From contig JAWKHI010000022.1 in the NCBI GenBank assembly GCA_041394885.1, positions 52,316-116,315 on the forward strand: 64,000 bases of DNA, read 5' to 3'. Within the stretch, counting starts at the first letter, position 1, and the number at the start of each line of letters is the position of its first letter. The notes beneath the pieces are model-generated. The model searched no databases. It was not told where the DNA came from and saw nothing but the letters and a program-made list of their open reading frames with translations. The position numbers and the translations under genes are program-made. The stretch comes from DSOI01 sp041394885. Lineage in GTDB: Bacteria > Acidobacteriota > Terriglobia > Bryobacterales > Bryobacteraceae. Shown here piece after piece: positions 41,766 through 50,897 of the stretch.

Positions 41766-44083
41766 ACCGTCAGCCCCCGGAAGACCTCGCCGCCACCGTC
41801 CAGATTCACGATTGGCTCCGCGGCTTGCTCCCCAACCTCCCCGACGAAGCCCAACTCCGAGCCCGTGTCGACTATGAGGCCCTGCTCCGCCCCTTCCGTC
41901 AACTCGCCGACGAGCATTTCCGCGGCCGGCAACGCGAGTTGGACCGTCTGCGCGATTACGTCGAGGTCTTTGAAGCCAGCACCACGCTGGAATCCGTCTG
42001 GCGCGGAACCCGCAACGTGTTCGGACTTCACCAGAAGAATCCCCTCATGATCCACGGACCCGGCGGCATCGGCAAGTCCACACTCCTGTCGCGCTTCCTC
42101 CTCGAGCACCTGGACCAGCCCGGTCCCGCCCCGATTGCCTTCGCCTACCTCGACCTCGACCGTCAGAAGCTCGCCCCAGAAGAGCCTCTCACCCTCCTCG
42201 CCGAGATCGCCCGCCAGCTGGGCCTCCAGTTCCCCGATAGCCGCCGCTCCCTCGAGCGCTTCCGCGAAACCTGCCTCGAGACCCTCCAATCCGGCAAGAC
42301 CCGTCGCGATGAGGCCGCTCACGGAAAGGTCATGCGCGTCGCGGCAAAATCAGTCGACGCGAAGGCGCGCTACGCTCTGCTTGGCCGGTTCGCCGACGAG
42401 AGCGCTGCACAAGACCGGCCCTTTGTCCTCATCCTCGACACCTTCGAGCAGGTCCAGCGACGCAGCAGCGAATTTGTCCGCACCGTTTGGGATTTCCTCG
42501 AACAGCTACAGAAGTTTCTGCCACGGTTGCGCACCGTGCTCGTGGGCCGGCAAAAGGTCACTCAGTTCCCCGTCGACGAAGTGTCCCTCGGCCAACTCGA
42601 TCGCGAAGCCGGCCTCCAGTACATGGAGTCGCGCGGGCTCGCGGACCCCGAAACTGCCGCCGCAATCTTTGACCAGGTGGGCGGCAGCCCTCTCAACCTC
42701 CGCTTGGCCGCCAACCTCGCCCTTAAGGAAGGCGCCGATCACCGCGGCCTCCGGAACCTCGAGACCCGCCGCTTGTGGCTCATCCGTCTCGACGACGAAC
42801 TCATCCGCGGACGCCTTTATCGCCGCATGCTCGATCACATCGAAAACGACGACGAAGTCAAACGCCTCGCCCATCCCGGCCTCGTCCTCCGCCGCGTCAC
42901 ACCCGATGTCATCCGCCATGTCATGGGCCCCCTCTGTGGCGTCGCTGTCCCCGGCGACGCCGCCGCGCAGGACCTGTTCGAACGTTTTTCCCGCCAAGTC
43001 GATCTCGTCGTCCCCGGCGAAGACGGGTCACTCCAGCACAGGCCCGATATCCGCGCCGACATGCTCCGCCTCCTCCGCGCCGACGATCTCGCCAAGGTGC
43101 AGGCGATCACCCGCGCCGCGATCGATTACTACAGCAAGTTCGACGATCCGGCTTCCCGCGCCGAGGAGATCTATCATCGCCTAGCATTGGGCGGCGGCCT
43201 CGAAGCCGTCGACGGACGCTGGATCGAAGGTATCGAGTCCCGCCTCGTCGACGCCGTCGATGAACTCCCCACCGAATCGCAAGCCTACCTCGCCTCGCGC
43301 GTCGGTATCGAACTGGACAGCGAGGTCTGGCGCAAAGCGGACCTGAAGTCCTGGGAACGCCAGGCCGCTCAGCGTATCCGGGACCTCATCGGTATCGGCG
43401 ATCTTGAACAGGCCGTCGCCGTGGCCGCCCAAAGGCCCGATCGAAGCAGCGGCAGTCCCGTGCTGGATGCGGAAGTGGAATTGTACCGGCGCCTGGGTGA
43501 CTACTCCCGGGCGCACAAAGCGGCCCTGGCCGGCGCGGAAGGCCCGGATCCTCTCCCGTTCCTCGTCCGCGCGGCAGCCCTGGAAGCGGAGATGGGCCCC
43601 GAGATAGGCAACGCCCCCACGCCCGATGAGATCGCCCGCGACTATGACCTGCTCGCCAATCGCTTTCCCGATCGAGCCCCCGATCTGCTCGCCATCGGGC
43701 TCTCCCGCGTCAAAGTGATGCCAACCGATTCCCCCGCCACATTCGCGGTCCGCAAGCGCATGGCCTCGATCGTCGCCGCTCAGCCCGACCAAGCTATTTA
43801 CGCCGGCGAGACTCTGTACCGCCAGGTGATGATCGCCATCGGCGCCGCCGATCCCACCCAGGTCAACCGCATCCTCCGCACCGCCGGACTCGACCTCGGC
43901 GTCGTCGAGGCACTGCTCCCCAAACTGGACCACTTCGCCTCCATCGCCCACATCGATCTCCCCCCCACCGAACGCGACGCCCTCTCGGTGCTCGAGCGCT
44001 TCTTCCGCTCCGCGGACCTCTCCCCCGCCGCCATCGCCGAGCTCTGCCGCGTCCTCTCCCTCAACACCCTCGCCGAAATGTGA
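41726..44083 (+). CDS. Large STAND/AAA NTPase with helical-repeat C-terminus
   Basis: 785 residues from the ATG at 41726, which overlaps the preceding frame by 40 bp. Linker DLAATVQIHDWLRGLLPNLP, then Walker A GPGGIGKST at 111-119 and Walker B FVLILDTF ending at Asp238; a GSPLNLRLAANLAL segment matches the GxP motif of STAND NTPases. The last ~350 residues are alpha-helical with TPR-like pairs (DLEQAVAVAAQRPDRSSGSP; VLDAEVELYRRLGDYSRAHK), suited to sensing a ligand. It probably controls the EAD1 NTPase/protease pair. The trigger is unknown. Confidence 0.8.
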   Translation: MLSAYVHGSAAPVDRQPPEDLAATVQIHDWLRGLLPNLPDEAQLRARVDYEALLRPFRQLADEHFRGRQRELDRLRDYVEVFEASTTLESVWRGTRNVFGLHQKNPLMIHGPGGIGKSTLLSRFLLEHLDQPGPAPIAFAYLDLDRQKLAPEEPLTLLAEIARQLGLQFPDSRRSLERFRETCLETLQSGKTRRDEAAHGKVMRVAAKSVDAKARYALLGRFADESAAQDRPFVLILDTFEQVQRRSSEFVRTVWDFLEQLQKFLPRLRTVLVGRQKVTQFPVDEVSLGQLDREAGLQYMESRGLADPETAAAIFDQVGGSPLNLRLAANLALKEGADHRGLRNLETRRLWLIRLDDELIRGRLYRRMLDHIENDDEVKRLAHPGLVLRRVTPDVIRHVMGPLCGVAVPGDAAAQDLFERFSRQVDLVVPGEDGSLQHRPDIRADMLRLLRADDLAKVQAITRAAIDYYSKFDDPASRAEEIYHRLALGGGLEAVDGRWIEGIESRLVDAVDELPTESQAYLASRVGIELDSEVWRKADLKSWERQAAQRIRDLIGIGDLEQAVAVAAQRPDRSSGSPVLDAEVELYRRLGDYSRAHKAALAGAEGPDPLPFLVRAAALEAEMGPEIGNAPTPDEIARDYDLLANRFPDRAPDLLAIGLSRVKVMPTDSPATFAVRKRMASIVAAQPDQAIYAGETLYRQVMIAIGAADPTQVNRILRTAGLDLGVVEALLPKLDHFASIAHIDLPPTERDALSVLERFFRSADLSPAAIAELCRVLSLNTLAEM

Positions 44084-44127
44084 TCCCGCCCCAAACGCCG
44101 TTGTATCCTGAAAACTAAGCTCCCACC

Positions 44128-46842
44128 GTGCGCGCATACATCGGAATCGACCTCGGAACCACCAACTCCGCCTTTGCCTACATCCTCGAAGCGGAAGCCG
44201 AACAGGCGGATTTCCCCCCTGTTCATGCCCTCGACATCCCCCAGCCCGTCGCCGAAGGCCGCGTCGAAACCCGGCGCACTCTCCCTTCGTTTCTCTTCCT
44301 GAGCGATCCGCCCGTCATCGGCGAATTCGCTCGCGACCAGGGCGCCGTCACACCCACCAAGCTCGTCCATTCCGCCAAGAGCTGGCTCTCCAATCCCAAC
44401 GTCGACCGCACGGCCAGGATCCTCCCCTGGGACGCTTCCGAAAATGGTCGCGTCCTGTCTCCCGTCGAAGCTTCCGGCCGCTACATCGCCGCCATGAAGG
44501 ATGCCTGGGAGCAAATCCGAGAATCCACGGGCTCCGATCCCACCGCGGACCACGAGATCGTTCTCACCGTCCCTGCTTCCTTCGACGAAGAAGCCCGTGA
44601 GCTCACCGTCCAGGCCGCACGCGAAGCTGGCATCGAAAAACTCACCCTCCTCGAAGAGCCCGCCGCCGCCTTCTACTCCTGGATCGCCAACCATCTCGCT
44701 CAGTCCCGCAAAGACCTCTTCGATGGCCAGCTCGTCCTCATTTGCGACGTCGGCGGCGGCACCTCGGACTTTACTCTCATCCGCGTCGCCCGCGACGGCG
44801 ACAAAATCGACTTCACCCGCACCGCCGTCGGCCGCCACCTCCTCCTCGGTGGCGACAACCTCGATCTCACCCTCGCCTGGCTCGCCGAGTCCAAACTCAA
44901 CGCCCAACTCACTATCCGCCAGAAAACCGCCCTCCGCCGCCAGTGCTCCGCGGCCAAGGAAGCCATGCTCGGCGGCGCCGCCGTCGACAAGGTTCCCATC
45001 ACCGTGCTCGGCGCGGGACGCTCCCTCATCGGCGGCGCGCTCCGCACCGAAATCACCCGCGAAGAAGCCCTCGAACTCGCACTCGATGGATTCCTGCCCT
45101 TTTGCGAATCGACGGACCGGCCTCAGCGCGAGGACATGAGCCCATTCGGGGAACTCGGCCTCCCCTATGAGCACGACGCCGCCATCACCCGGCATCTCGC
45201 CGCCTTTCTCGCTGGCGCTGAAGCCGCCAAACCGGACGCCATTCTGTTCAACGGTGGCTTCTTCATCCCCGATATCCTCCGGAACCGCGTCGCCGATGTC
45301 ATCGAGACCTGGAACGGAAAACGCCCCCTCGTGCTCGAAAATCGCGACCTCGATCTCGCCGTCGCCATCGGAGCCGCTTACTACAATTACGTCCGCTCCA
45401 CCGGCGCCGGCTTGATCGTCCGCGGCGGCCTGCCCCGCTCCTACTACATCGAGCTCGACTCTTCCGCCGAAGGCGTCCGCACCGTCTGCGTCATGCCCCG
45501 CGGCACCCAGGAAGGCGACCGCCTCGAGCTCGATCACGCCGGGCTCGAACTCGTCGCCAACAAACCGGTCAGCTTTCGTCTCTATAGCTCCCTCACCCGC
45601 CTCGACGACAACATCGGTGACTCGGTCCTGTTCACCCGCGACGAAATCGCCGAAGGCGCCGTGCATCCTCACGCCCCGCTCCACGCCGTCATCCGCTTCG
45701 GCAAGCCCGGCGTCGAACGCACCATTCCCGTTAAGCTCGGCGCGAGATTGACCGAAGTCGGCACGCTCGAGCTCTGGGCCGATTCCAAGTCGACCGAACA
45801 TCGCTGGCGCCTCCAGTTCGAGCTCCGCCGCAAAGCGGGATCCACGTCCGCGGCCCGTGGCCAATCTCTCGCTCATCCGGTGACCGCCGCCGCCGCGGCT
45901 AGCGACGAAGCCGTCGACAACGCCATCGCACTCATCCGCGACACCTTCCAGCACGGAACCCTCGAGCCCGAAGCTCTCCCCGCCCGCCTCGAGCAGACCC
46001 TCGCACTCGGACGCAACTCCTGGCCTCTTCAAGCCATCCGCAAACTCGCCGACGTGTTTCTCGAACTCGCCCCCGCCCGGACCAAGTCCGCCGCCATGGA
46101 AGCACGCTGGCTCAATCTCGCCAGTCTCTGCCTCCGCCCCGGCTTCGGCTTCCCCGGCGATGAGTACCGCATCGAACAGGCCCGCCGCGTCTTCTCCGCC
46201 GGCCTGCAGTTCACCAACTCCGTCGAAGCCGAAAGTCAGTGGTGGATCTTCTGGGGCCGCGTTGCCGGCGGATTGAATCGCAACCAGCAAGCCGACCTCT
46301 ACCAGCGCATCTCCGCCACCATCCTCCCCCGCAAAGGAACACGCGTCCGCGCCAATTCGAGCCTTCTGCGCGAAATGTGGCGCTGCGCCGCCTCTCTTGA
46401 ACTCCTCCCCGCCGGCACGCGCACCGAATTGGGCGATGCACTGGTCAAGCGCATCGCCGCCGAAAAACAGGAGTCCTCCGTTTCCCGCGATAGCGACCTC
46501 TGGTGCATCGCCAGGCTCGGCGCGCGCGAACTCTTCTACGGGCCCATCAATCAGGTACTGCCCCCGGCCACCGTCTCGCGATGGGTGGAGTCACTGTCCC
46601 GGTTGCCCGCCGCCGCCGAAGCCGTCGCGGCCATGGCCCGCCGCACCGGCGACGCCTATCGCGATCTCCCCCCGCCTACCTTCGCCATCGCCCACCGCCT
46701 CATCGAGCAGCATAAAGACGCCCAGCGCCTCCTCGCCGTCCTCGAAGGACGCGGCCCACGCGACGCCGAATCCCTCTCCCGCATGTTCGGCGAAGAGCTT
46801 CCCAGCGGACTTGTCCTCGCCCCCGCCGGTCAACCTTCGTGA
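44128..46842 (+). CDS. Hsp70 family protein (DnaK-like NBD with long C-terminal region)
   Basis: 904 residues from a GTG. The actin-fold nucleotide-binding domain has phosphate-1 IGIDLGTTNSAFAYIL, connect-1 EEPAAAFYSWIANHL, phosphate-2 LICDVGGGTSDFTLIRV and the adenosine region AILFNGGFFIPDILR. After about residue 560 it departs from DnaK, and the C-terminal ~300 residues are helical (DUF3731-like). Such proteins are large ATPase chaperones of unknown clients. It lies 44 bp after the STAND gene and its stop overlaps the thiL start (GTGA). Confidence 0.87.
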   Translation: MRAYIGIDLGTTNSAFAYILEAEAEQADFPPVHALDIPQPVAEGRVETRRTLPSFLFLSDPPVIGEFARDQGAVTPTKLVHSAKSWLSNPNVDRTARILPWDASENGRVLSPVEASGRYIAAMKDAWEQIRESTGSDPTADHEIVLTVPASFDEEARELTVQAAREAGIEKLTLLEEPAAAFYSWIANHLAQSRKDLFDGQLVLICDVGGGTSDFTLIRVARDGDKIDFTRTAVGRHLLLGGDNLDLTLAWLAESKLNAQLTIRQKTALRRQCSAAKEAMLGGAAVDKVPITVLGAGRSLIGGALRTEITREEALELALDGFLPFCESTDRPQREDMSPFGELGLPYEHDAAITRHLAAFLAGAEAAKPDAILFNGGFFIPDILRNRVADVIETWNGKRPLVLENRDLDLAVAIGAAYYNYVRSTGAGLIVRGGLPRSYYIELDSSAEGVRTVCVMPRGTQEGDRLELDHAGLELVANKPVSFRLYSSLTRLDDNIGDSVLFTRDEIAEGAVHPHAPLHAVIRFGKPGVERTIPVKLGARLTEVGTLELWADSKSTEHRWRLQFELRRKAGSTSAARGQSLAHPVTAAAAASDEAVDNAIALIRDTFQHGTLEPEALPARLEQTLALGRNSWPLQAIRKLADVFLELAPARTKSAAMEARWLNLASLCLRPGFGFPGDEYRIEQARRVFSAGLQFTNSVEAESQWWIFWGRVAGGLNRNQQADLYQRISATILPRKGTRVRANSSLLREMWRCAASLELLPAGTRTELGDALVKRIAAEKQESSVSRDSDLWCIARLGARELFYGPINQVLPPATVSRWVESLSRLPAAAEAVAAMARRTGDAYRDLPPPTFAIAHRLIEQHKDAQRLLAVLEGRGPRDAESLSRMFGEELPSGLVLAPAGQPS

Positions 46843-47662
46843 ACTCCGAACTCGATCTCGTCCGCTGGCTCCGCAAACGCGGTCGTGGCATCGGTGACGA
46901 TTGCGCCGTCCTCCCGCCCCCGCCCCAAGCGAACAACTCCTCGTCACCACGGACTTTCTCATTGAAGACGTCCATTTCCTCCAGGCCCATCCCGCCCCGC
47001 GCATCGGCCATCGCGCCCTCGCGCGCGGACTCTCCGACATCGCCGCCATGGGTGGAACTCCGCGCTGGTGCCTCGTCTCCCTCGCACTCGCCCCCTGGGC
47101 CACTGACGCTTGGGTGAAAGGATTCTACAAAGGCCTGCTCGATCTCGCCGCGCGCCACAAGACCCAACTCGTCGGTGGCGACCTTTCCCGTTCCAACCGC
47201 GTCACCGCCGACATCGTCGTGCTCGGCGCCGCCCCCCGCGGCCATGTCCTGCTCCGCTCCGGAGCCAAACCCGGCGACGCCATCTACGTCTCCGGTGTCT
47301 TGGGCGGAAGCCCCGATTTGCCCGAGCCGCGCCTCGCCCTCGGACGCTCCCTTCGCGGACGCGCCACCGCCTGCATGGACATCTCCGATGGCTTGTCCAT
47401 CGATCTCCATCGACTCTGCCTCGAGTCTGGTGTCGCCGCCGCCGTCGACCGCCCCCTCCCCATCGCCCACGGCGCGTCGCTCGAACAGGCCCTGCACGCC
47501 GGCGAGGACTACGAGTTGCTCTTCACCTCGCCCCATCGCATCGCGTCGCGCCGCGCTCTCCCCATCACTCGCATCGGAACCATCGTCGACGGCCCCTCCG
47601 GCGCAATGACCCTGTTCGGCGAACCACTCGCTCCAGCCGGTTGGGATCACTTCCGCCCGTGA
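46839..47662 (+). pseudogene. thiL: Thiamine-monophosphate kinase, reading frame shifted once
   Basis: ThiL phosphorylates thiamine monophosphate to the diphosphate. The 5' frame, from a GTG overlapping the Hsp70 stop, gives LDLVRWLRKRGRGIGDDCAV, including the GIGDD metal site. From a C-rich run at about 46921-46927 the protein continues only in the -1 frame: SEQLLVTTDFLIEDVHFL, RALARGLSDIAAMGG, LVGGDLSRSNR, ACMDISDGLSIDLHRL, AGEDYELLF. All family motifs are present across the two frames, so a single-base indel (real or an assembly error) is the simplest explanation. An internal start would lose GIGDD. Confidence 0.82.
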
Positions 47663-48168
47663 ATCCAATCACCATCCCAGGGCATCTCAAACAACGTATG
47701 AAGCCGAATCTTGGACTCACCGATGAACAGCGCTCCGGTGTCGCTGCCCTGCTATCCAAAACCCTCGCCGACGAATACGTGCTCTACACCAAAACCAGGA
47801 ACTACCACTGGAACGTCACCGGACCCCATTTCAACGATCTCCACAAATTCTTTGAATCCCAGTACGATCTTCTCGCCGCCAGCATCGATGAGATCGCCGA
47901 GAACATCCGCTACTTCGGAGAAAAAGCTCCAGCCACACTCGCCGATTTCGCAAGACTCACCCGCCTCCCCGAACATCCCGGAGCCTATCCCCCCGCCAAC
48001 GAAATGATCGCCAATCTCCTTGCGGACCACGAAACGATCATTCGCCAACTCCGCACCGATATCCGCGCCGCCGAAGGACACGGCGCAGCCGACGCCGCGG
48101 ACTTCCTCACCGCCCTGCTCGAACAGCACGACAAGATGGCCTGGATGCTCCGCGCCCTCGCCGAATAA
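47659..48168 (+). CDS. dps: Dps-type ferritin-like DNA protection protein
   Basis: 169 residues from the GTG at 47659 that overlaps the thiL stop; the ATG at 47698 would give 156 residues. Family motifs: NLGLTDEQRSGVAALLSKTL, LADEYVLYTKTRNYHWNVTG, FNDLHKFFESQYDLLAASID and EIAENIRYFGEKAPATL, which hold the inter-subunit ferroxidase His/Asp/Glu ligands. The dodecamer stores iron, removes peroxide and may bind DNA. It is the last gene of the run that begins with the conflict cassette. Confidence 0.9.
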   Translation: MNPITIPGHLKQRMKPNLGLTDEQRSGVAALLSKTLADEYVLYTKTRNYHWNVTGPHFNDLHKFFESQYDLLAASIDEIAENIRYFGEKAPATLADFARLTRLPEHPGAYPPANEMIANLLADHETIIRQLRTDIRAAEGHGAADAADFLTALLEQHDKMAWMLRALAE

Positions 48169-48172
48169 GCCG

Positions 48173-49381
48173 CTACCTCACCTGCTCGTAAATATACGCG
48201 CCGGCCGTCAGCGCCCCCTTCAGCTCATCCGCGTGTTCCTGGCCGCGAGTCTCCATCGTGATATCGATCACCGTATCGCCAAGGTTCACCCCGTAGTACG
48301 CGCGGTCGTGATTGGTCTCGACGATATTGGCACGCTGCGCCGCGATCACCTCACAGAGCCTCTGCAGCGCCCCCGGATGGTCCGGCAGATGGATCCGTAG
48401 CCGCACCATTCGCCCGTCTTTCACCAGCCCGCGCTCGATGATCCGCGATAGCAGCGTCACATCGATGTTGCCCCCGCAAACCAGCACCGCCACACGCTTG
48501 CCTTCGAGCGTCGTCTTGCGATGCAGCAGCGCCGCCAGCGCCGCCGCCCCCGCTCCCTCCGCCAGCGTCTTCTCCCGCTCGAGCAACAGCAGAATCGCGC
48601 TCGCGATCTCTTCTTCTTCCACCGTCACCACTTCGTCCACGTACTTGCGGATCAGCGGCACCGTGTGCGCGCCGCTCCGCCGCACCGCGATGCCGTCCGC
48701 GATCGTCGTCGCCGGCGGTATCGTCACCGGCTCACCCGCCCCCAGCGCTTCGATCATCGACGGCAGACGCGCCGTCTGCACTCCGATCACACGGATCCGC
48801 GGGTTGGTCTCCTTCACCGCGCACGCGATCCCCCCCAGCAATCCCCCTCCCCCGATCGGCGCCACAATCGCGTCGATCATCGGATTCTGCTGCAGGATCT
48901 CCAGTCCGATCGTGCCCTGCCCCGCGATCACCGCGTCGTCGTCGAAGGCATGCACGAACGTCAGTTGCTCGGCATCCCGCAGCCGCACCGCTTCCTGGTA
49001 CGCCTCGTCGTAGTTCACCCCGTGCAGCACCACACGCGCCCCGTGCCGCGCCGTCGACGTCACCTTCACCAGCGGAGTCGGAAGCGGCATCACGATCCGC
49101 GACGCAATCCCCAAACGGCTCGCATGGTAGGCCACCCCCTGTGCGTGATTGCCCGCCGACGCCGCGATCACGCCTCGCTCCCGCTCCTCCCCACTCAACG
49201 TCAACAGACGGTTCAAGGCGCCCCGCTCCTTGAAAGACCCCGTCATTTGCAGGTTCTCGAGCTTCAGAAAAATGCGATTCCCCGTCAGCTTCGAAAGCGT
49301 CTGCGACAGCGCGCACGGCGACAGGTAGATCGCCTCCCGTATGCGCTCGAGCGCCTGCTCCACCTCGTGAACCGTGATCAT
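48173..49381 (-). CDS. ilvA: Threonine ammonia-lyase with C-terminal ACT domain
   Basis: 402 residues. This PLP enzyme deaminates threonine to 2-oxobutyrate for isoleucine synthesis. PLP Lys51 is in the motif MTGSFKERGALNRL. Other motifs: VIAASAGNHAQGVAYHASRL, VAPIGGGGLLGGIACAVKE and LVCGGNIDVTLLSRIIERGL. A short ACT domain closes the protein (VRLRIHLPDHPGALQRLCEV), as in the catabolic/TdcB-like short IlvA. It is convergent with dps and divergent from the dehydrogenase gene. Confidence 0.93.
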   Translation of the reverse strand: MITVHEVEQALERIREAIYLSPCALSQTLSKLTGNRIFLKLENLQMTGSFKERGALNRLLTLSGEERERGVIAASAGNHAQGVAYHASRLGIASRIVMPLPTPLVKVTSTARHGARVVLHGVNYDEAYQEAVRLRDAEQLTFVHAFDDDAVIAGQGTIGLEILQQNPMIDAIVAPIGGGGLLGGIACAVKETNPRIRVIGVQTARLPSMIEALGAGEPVTIPPATTIADGIAVRRSGAHTVPLIRKYVDEVVTVEEEEIASAILLLLEREKTLAEGAGAAALAALLHRKTTLEGKRVAVLVCGGNIDVTLLSRIIERGLVKDGRMVRLRIHLPDHPGALQRLCEVIAAQRANIVETNHDRAYYGVNLGDTVIDITMETRGQEHADELKGALTAGAYIYEQVR

Positions 49382-49421
49382 GGATCGGATTCCTCAGGAT
49401 AACAGCCGTTAGAATGAACAG

Positions 49422-50441
49422 ATGCATCGCGCCTGGCAGATCACCGGCGAATTCGCCATCGATAAGTTGACCCTCTCCCAACTCCCCGATCCGGACCCCG
49501 CTCCCGGTCAGGTCGTCGTCGGCGTCCGCGCCGTCTCCCTCAACTTTCGCGACCTCCTCGTCGCCCGCGGCCTCTATAGCAAAAAGGTCCCGCTTCCACT
49601 CACCCTCTGCTCAGACGCGGCCGGCGAAGTCCTCGCCGTAGGCCCTGGCGTCACCCGCTTCGCCCCCGGCCATCGCGTCGCCGGCACATTCATGCCTGCC
49701 TGGATCTCCGGCCAGGTCAACGACGCCATCGCCCGCACCGCCCGCGGCGCCTTCGCACCCGGCGTGCTCACCGAACGTCTCCTTGCGGACCAGGACTCCC
49801 TGGTCACCCTCCCCAACGCCCTATCGTTCGAAGAAGCTGCCACACTCCCCTGCGCCGCCGTCACCGCCTGGAACGCCCTGGTCGTCGAAGGCCGCGTCAA
49901 AGCCGGTGACAATGTCCTCGTCCAGGGCACCGGAGGCGTCTCCATCTTCGCGCTCCAATTCGCCCTCGCCGCCGGCGCCCGTGTCATCGCCATCACCTCC
50001 ACCCAGGAAAAAGCGGACCGCCTCCGCGCCCTCGGAGCCCACGACGTGATCAACTACGTCGAACGTCCCGATTGGGAAGAGGCCGCCCGCAAGTTGACCG
50101 GCGGCGGCGTCGATCAAGTGATCGAAATCGGCGGCGCGGCCACCATCGGCAAGTCCATCCGTGCCGCCCGTATGGGTGGCTTCATTGCCCTCATCGGCAA
50201 TCGCGCCGAAGGCCCGGCCGACGTCAACCTCACTGCCGCGCTCATGAAGGCCATCCGCATCCAGGGCATCTTCGTCGGCTCCCGAGACATGTTCGAGGCC
50301 ATGAACCGCGCCATCGCTCTCCATGCCATCCGTCCCATCGTCGATCGCGTCTTCCCCTTCGACCAAGCCCGCGAAGCCATGCAACACCTCGCCTCCGGCG
50401 CCCATTTCAGCAAGGTCTGCGTTTCGGTAGGCTCGGCCTGA
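49422..50441 (+). CDS. MDR-family NAD(P)-dependent alcohol dehydrogenase / quinone reductase
   Basis: 339 residues. The GroES-like N-terminus includes VGVRAVSLNFRDLLVARGLY and LPLTLCSDAAGEVLAVGPGV. The Rossmann domain begins VLVQGTGGVSIFALQFALAA and VIAITSTQEKADRLRALGAH. The Cys/His ligands of zinc alcohol dehydrogenases are not evident in the N-terminal part, so a zinc-independent quinone or enoyl reductase type is likely. Substrate is unknown. It is followed 31 bp later by a small exported protein gene. Confidence 0.87.
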   Translation: MHRAWQITGEFAIDKLTLSQLPDPDPAPGQVVVGVRAVSLNFRDLLVARGLYSKKVPLPLTLCSDAAGEVLAVGPGVTRFAPGHRVAGTFMPAWISGQVNDAIARTARGAFAPGVLTERLLADQDSLVTLPNALSFEEAATLPCAAVTAWNALVVEGRVKAGDNVLVQGTGGVSIFALQFALAAGARVIAITSTQEKADRLRALGAHDVINYVERPDWEEAARKLTGGGVDQVIEIGGAATIGKSIRAARMGGFIALIGNRAEGPADVNLTAALMKAIRIQGIFVGSRDMFEAMNRAIALHAIRPIVDRVFPFDQAREAMQHLASGAHFSKVCVSVGSA

Positions 50442-50472
50442 CACCGCCCGGTCTGATAAAATCGGCAGCGCG

Positions 50473-50892
50473 ATGAAAAATGACCGCGCTTCCCGCATCA
50501 CCCGGCGGGCGTCTCTCTTCGGTCCCGCGCTGGCCTTGGCCGCCGGAGCCCTTCCGCCCGCTTCCGCCCAGGCCCGCGCCAAACCCATCCAACTCCACGT
50601 CGATCTCGAAGTCGATCCCGCTAAGGAAAAGCAAATGCTCGCCAACTACGGCAAGCTGTTCCGCCCCGCCATCCGCAAACAGCCCGGATTCGTGGAAGTG
50701 AAGCTCCTCAAGCTTCGCCAGGCGATGATGGGGAATCCCGGCGGGTTCAACTACCGCTTGCTCATCAGCTTTCAAACCGAAGAGCAGCGCAAGGCCTGGG
50801 TCGCCAATGACGAGCACCAGCGCGTCTGGCCCACCATCGAACAGTGCCTCAAAGGCGCGAAATACCAGCCTTGGCTGTACGACGTCGCCTGA
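50473..50892 (+). CDS. Exported dimeric alpha/beta-barrel (ABM-like) protein
   Basis: 139 residues. N-terminal leader ITRRASLFGPALALAAGALP resembles a Tat signal. The rest, PIQLHVDLEVDPAKEKQMLA, then FRPAIRKQPGFVEVKLLKLR and NYRLLISFQTEEQRKAWVAN, has the pattern of antibiotic biosynthesis monooxygenase-type dimeric barrels. Activity is unknown. It is close downstream of the dehydrogenase and may be co-transcribed. It is convergent with the TPR gene 5 bp away. Confidence 0.72.
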   Translation: MKNDRASRITRRASLFGPALALAAGALPPASAQARAKPIQLHVDLEVDPAKEKQMLANYGKLFRPAIRKQPGFVEVKLLKLRQAMMGNPGGFNYRLLISFQTEEQRKAWVANDEHQRVWPTIEQCLKGAKYQPWLYDVA

Positions 50893-50897
50893 CCGCT

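Noticed and set aside
43798..46290. An 830-codon open frame antisense to the Hsp70 gene
   Set aside because: The Hsp70 motifs are all in the + strand frame. The antisense product is compositionally biased with no recognisable domain.
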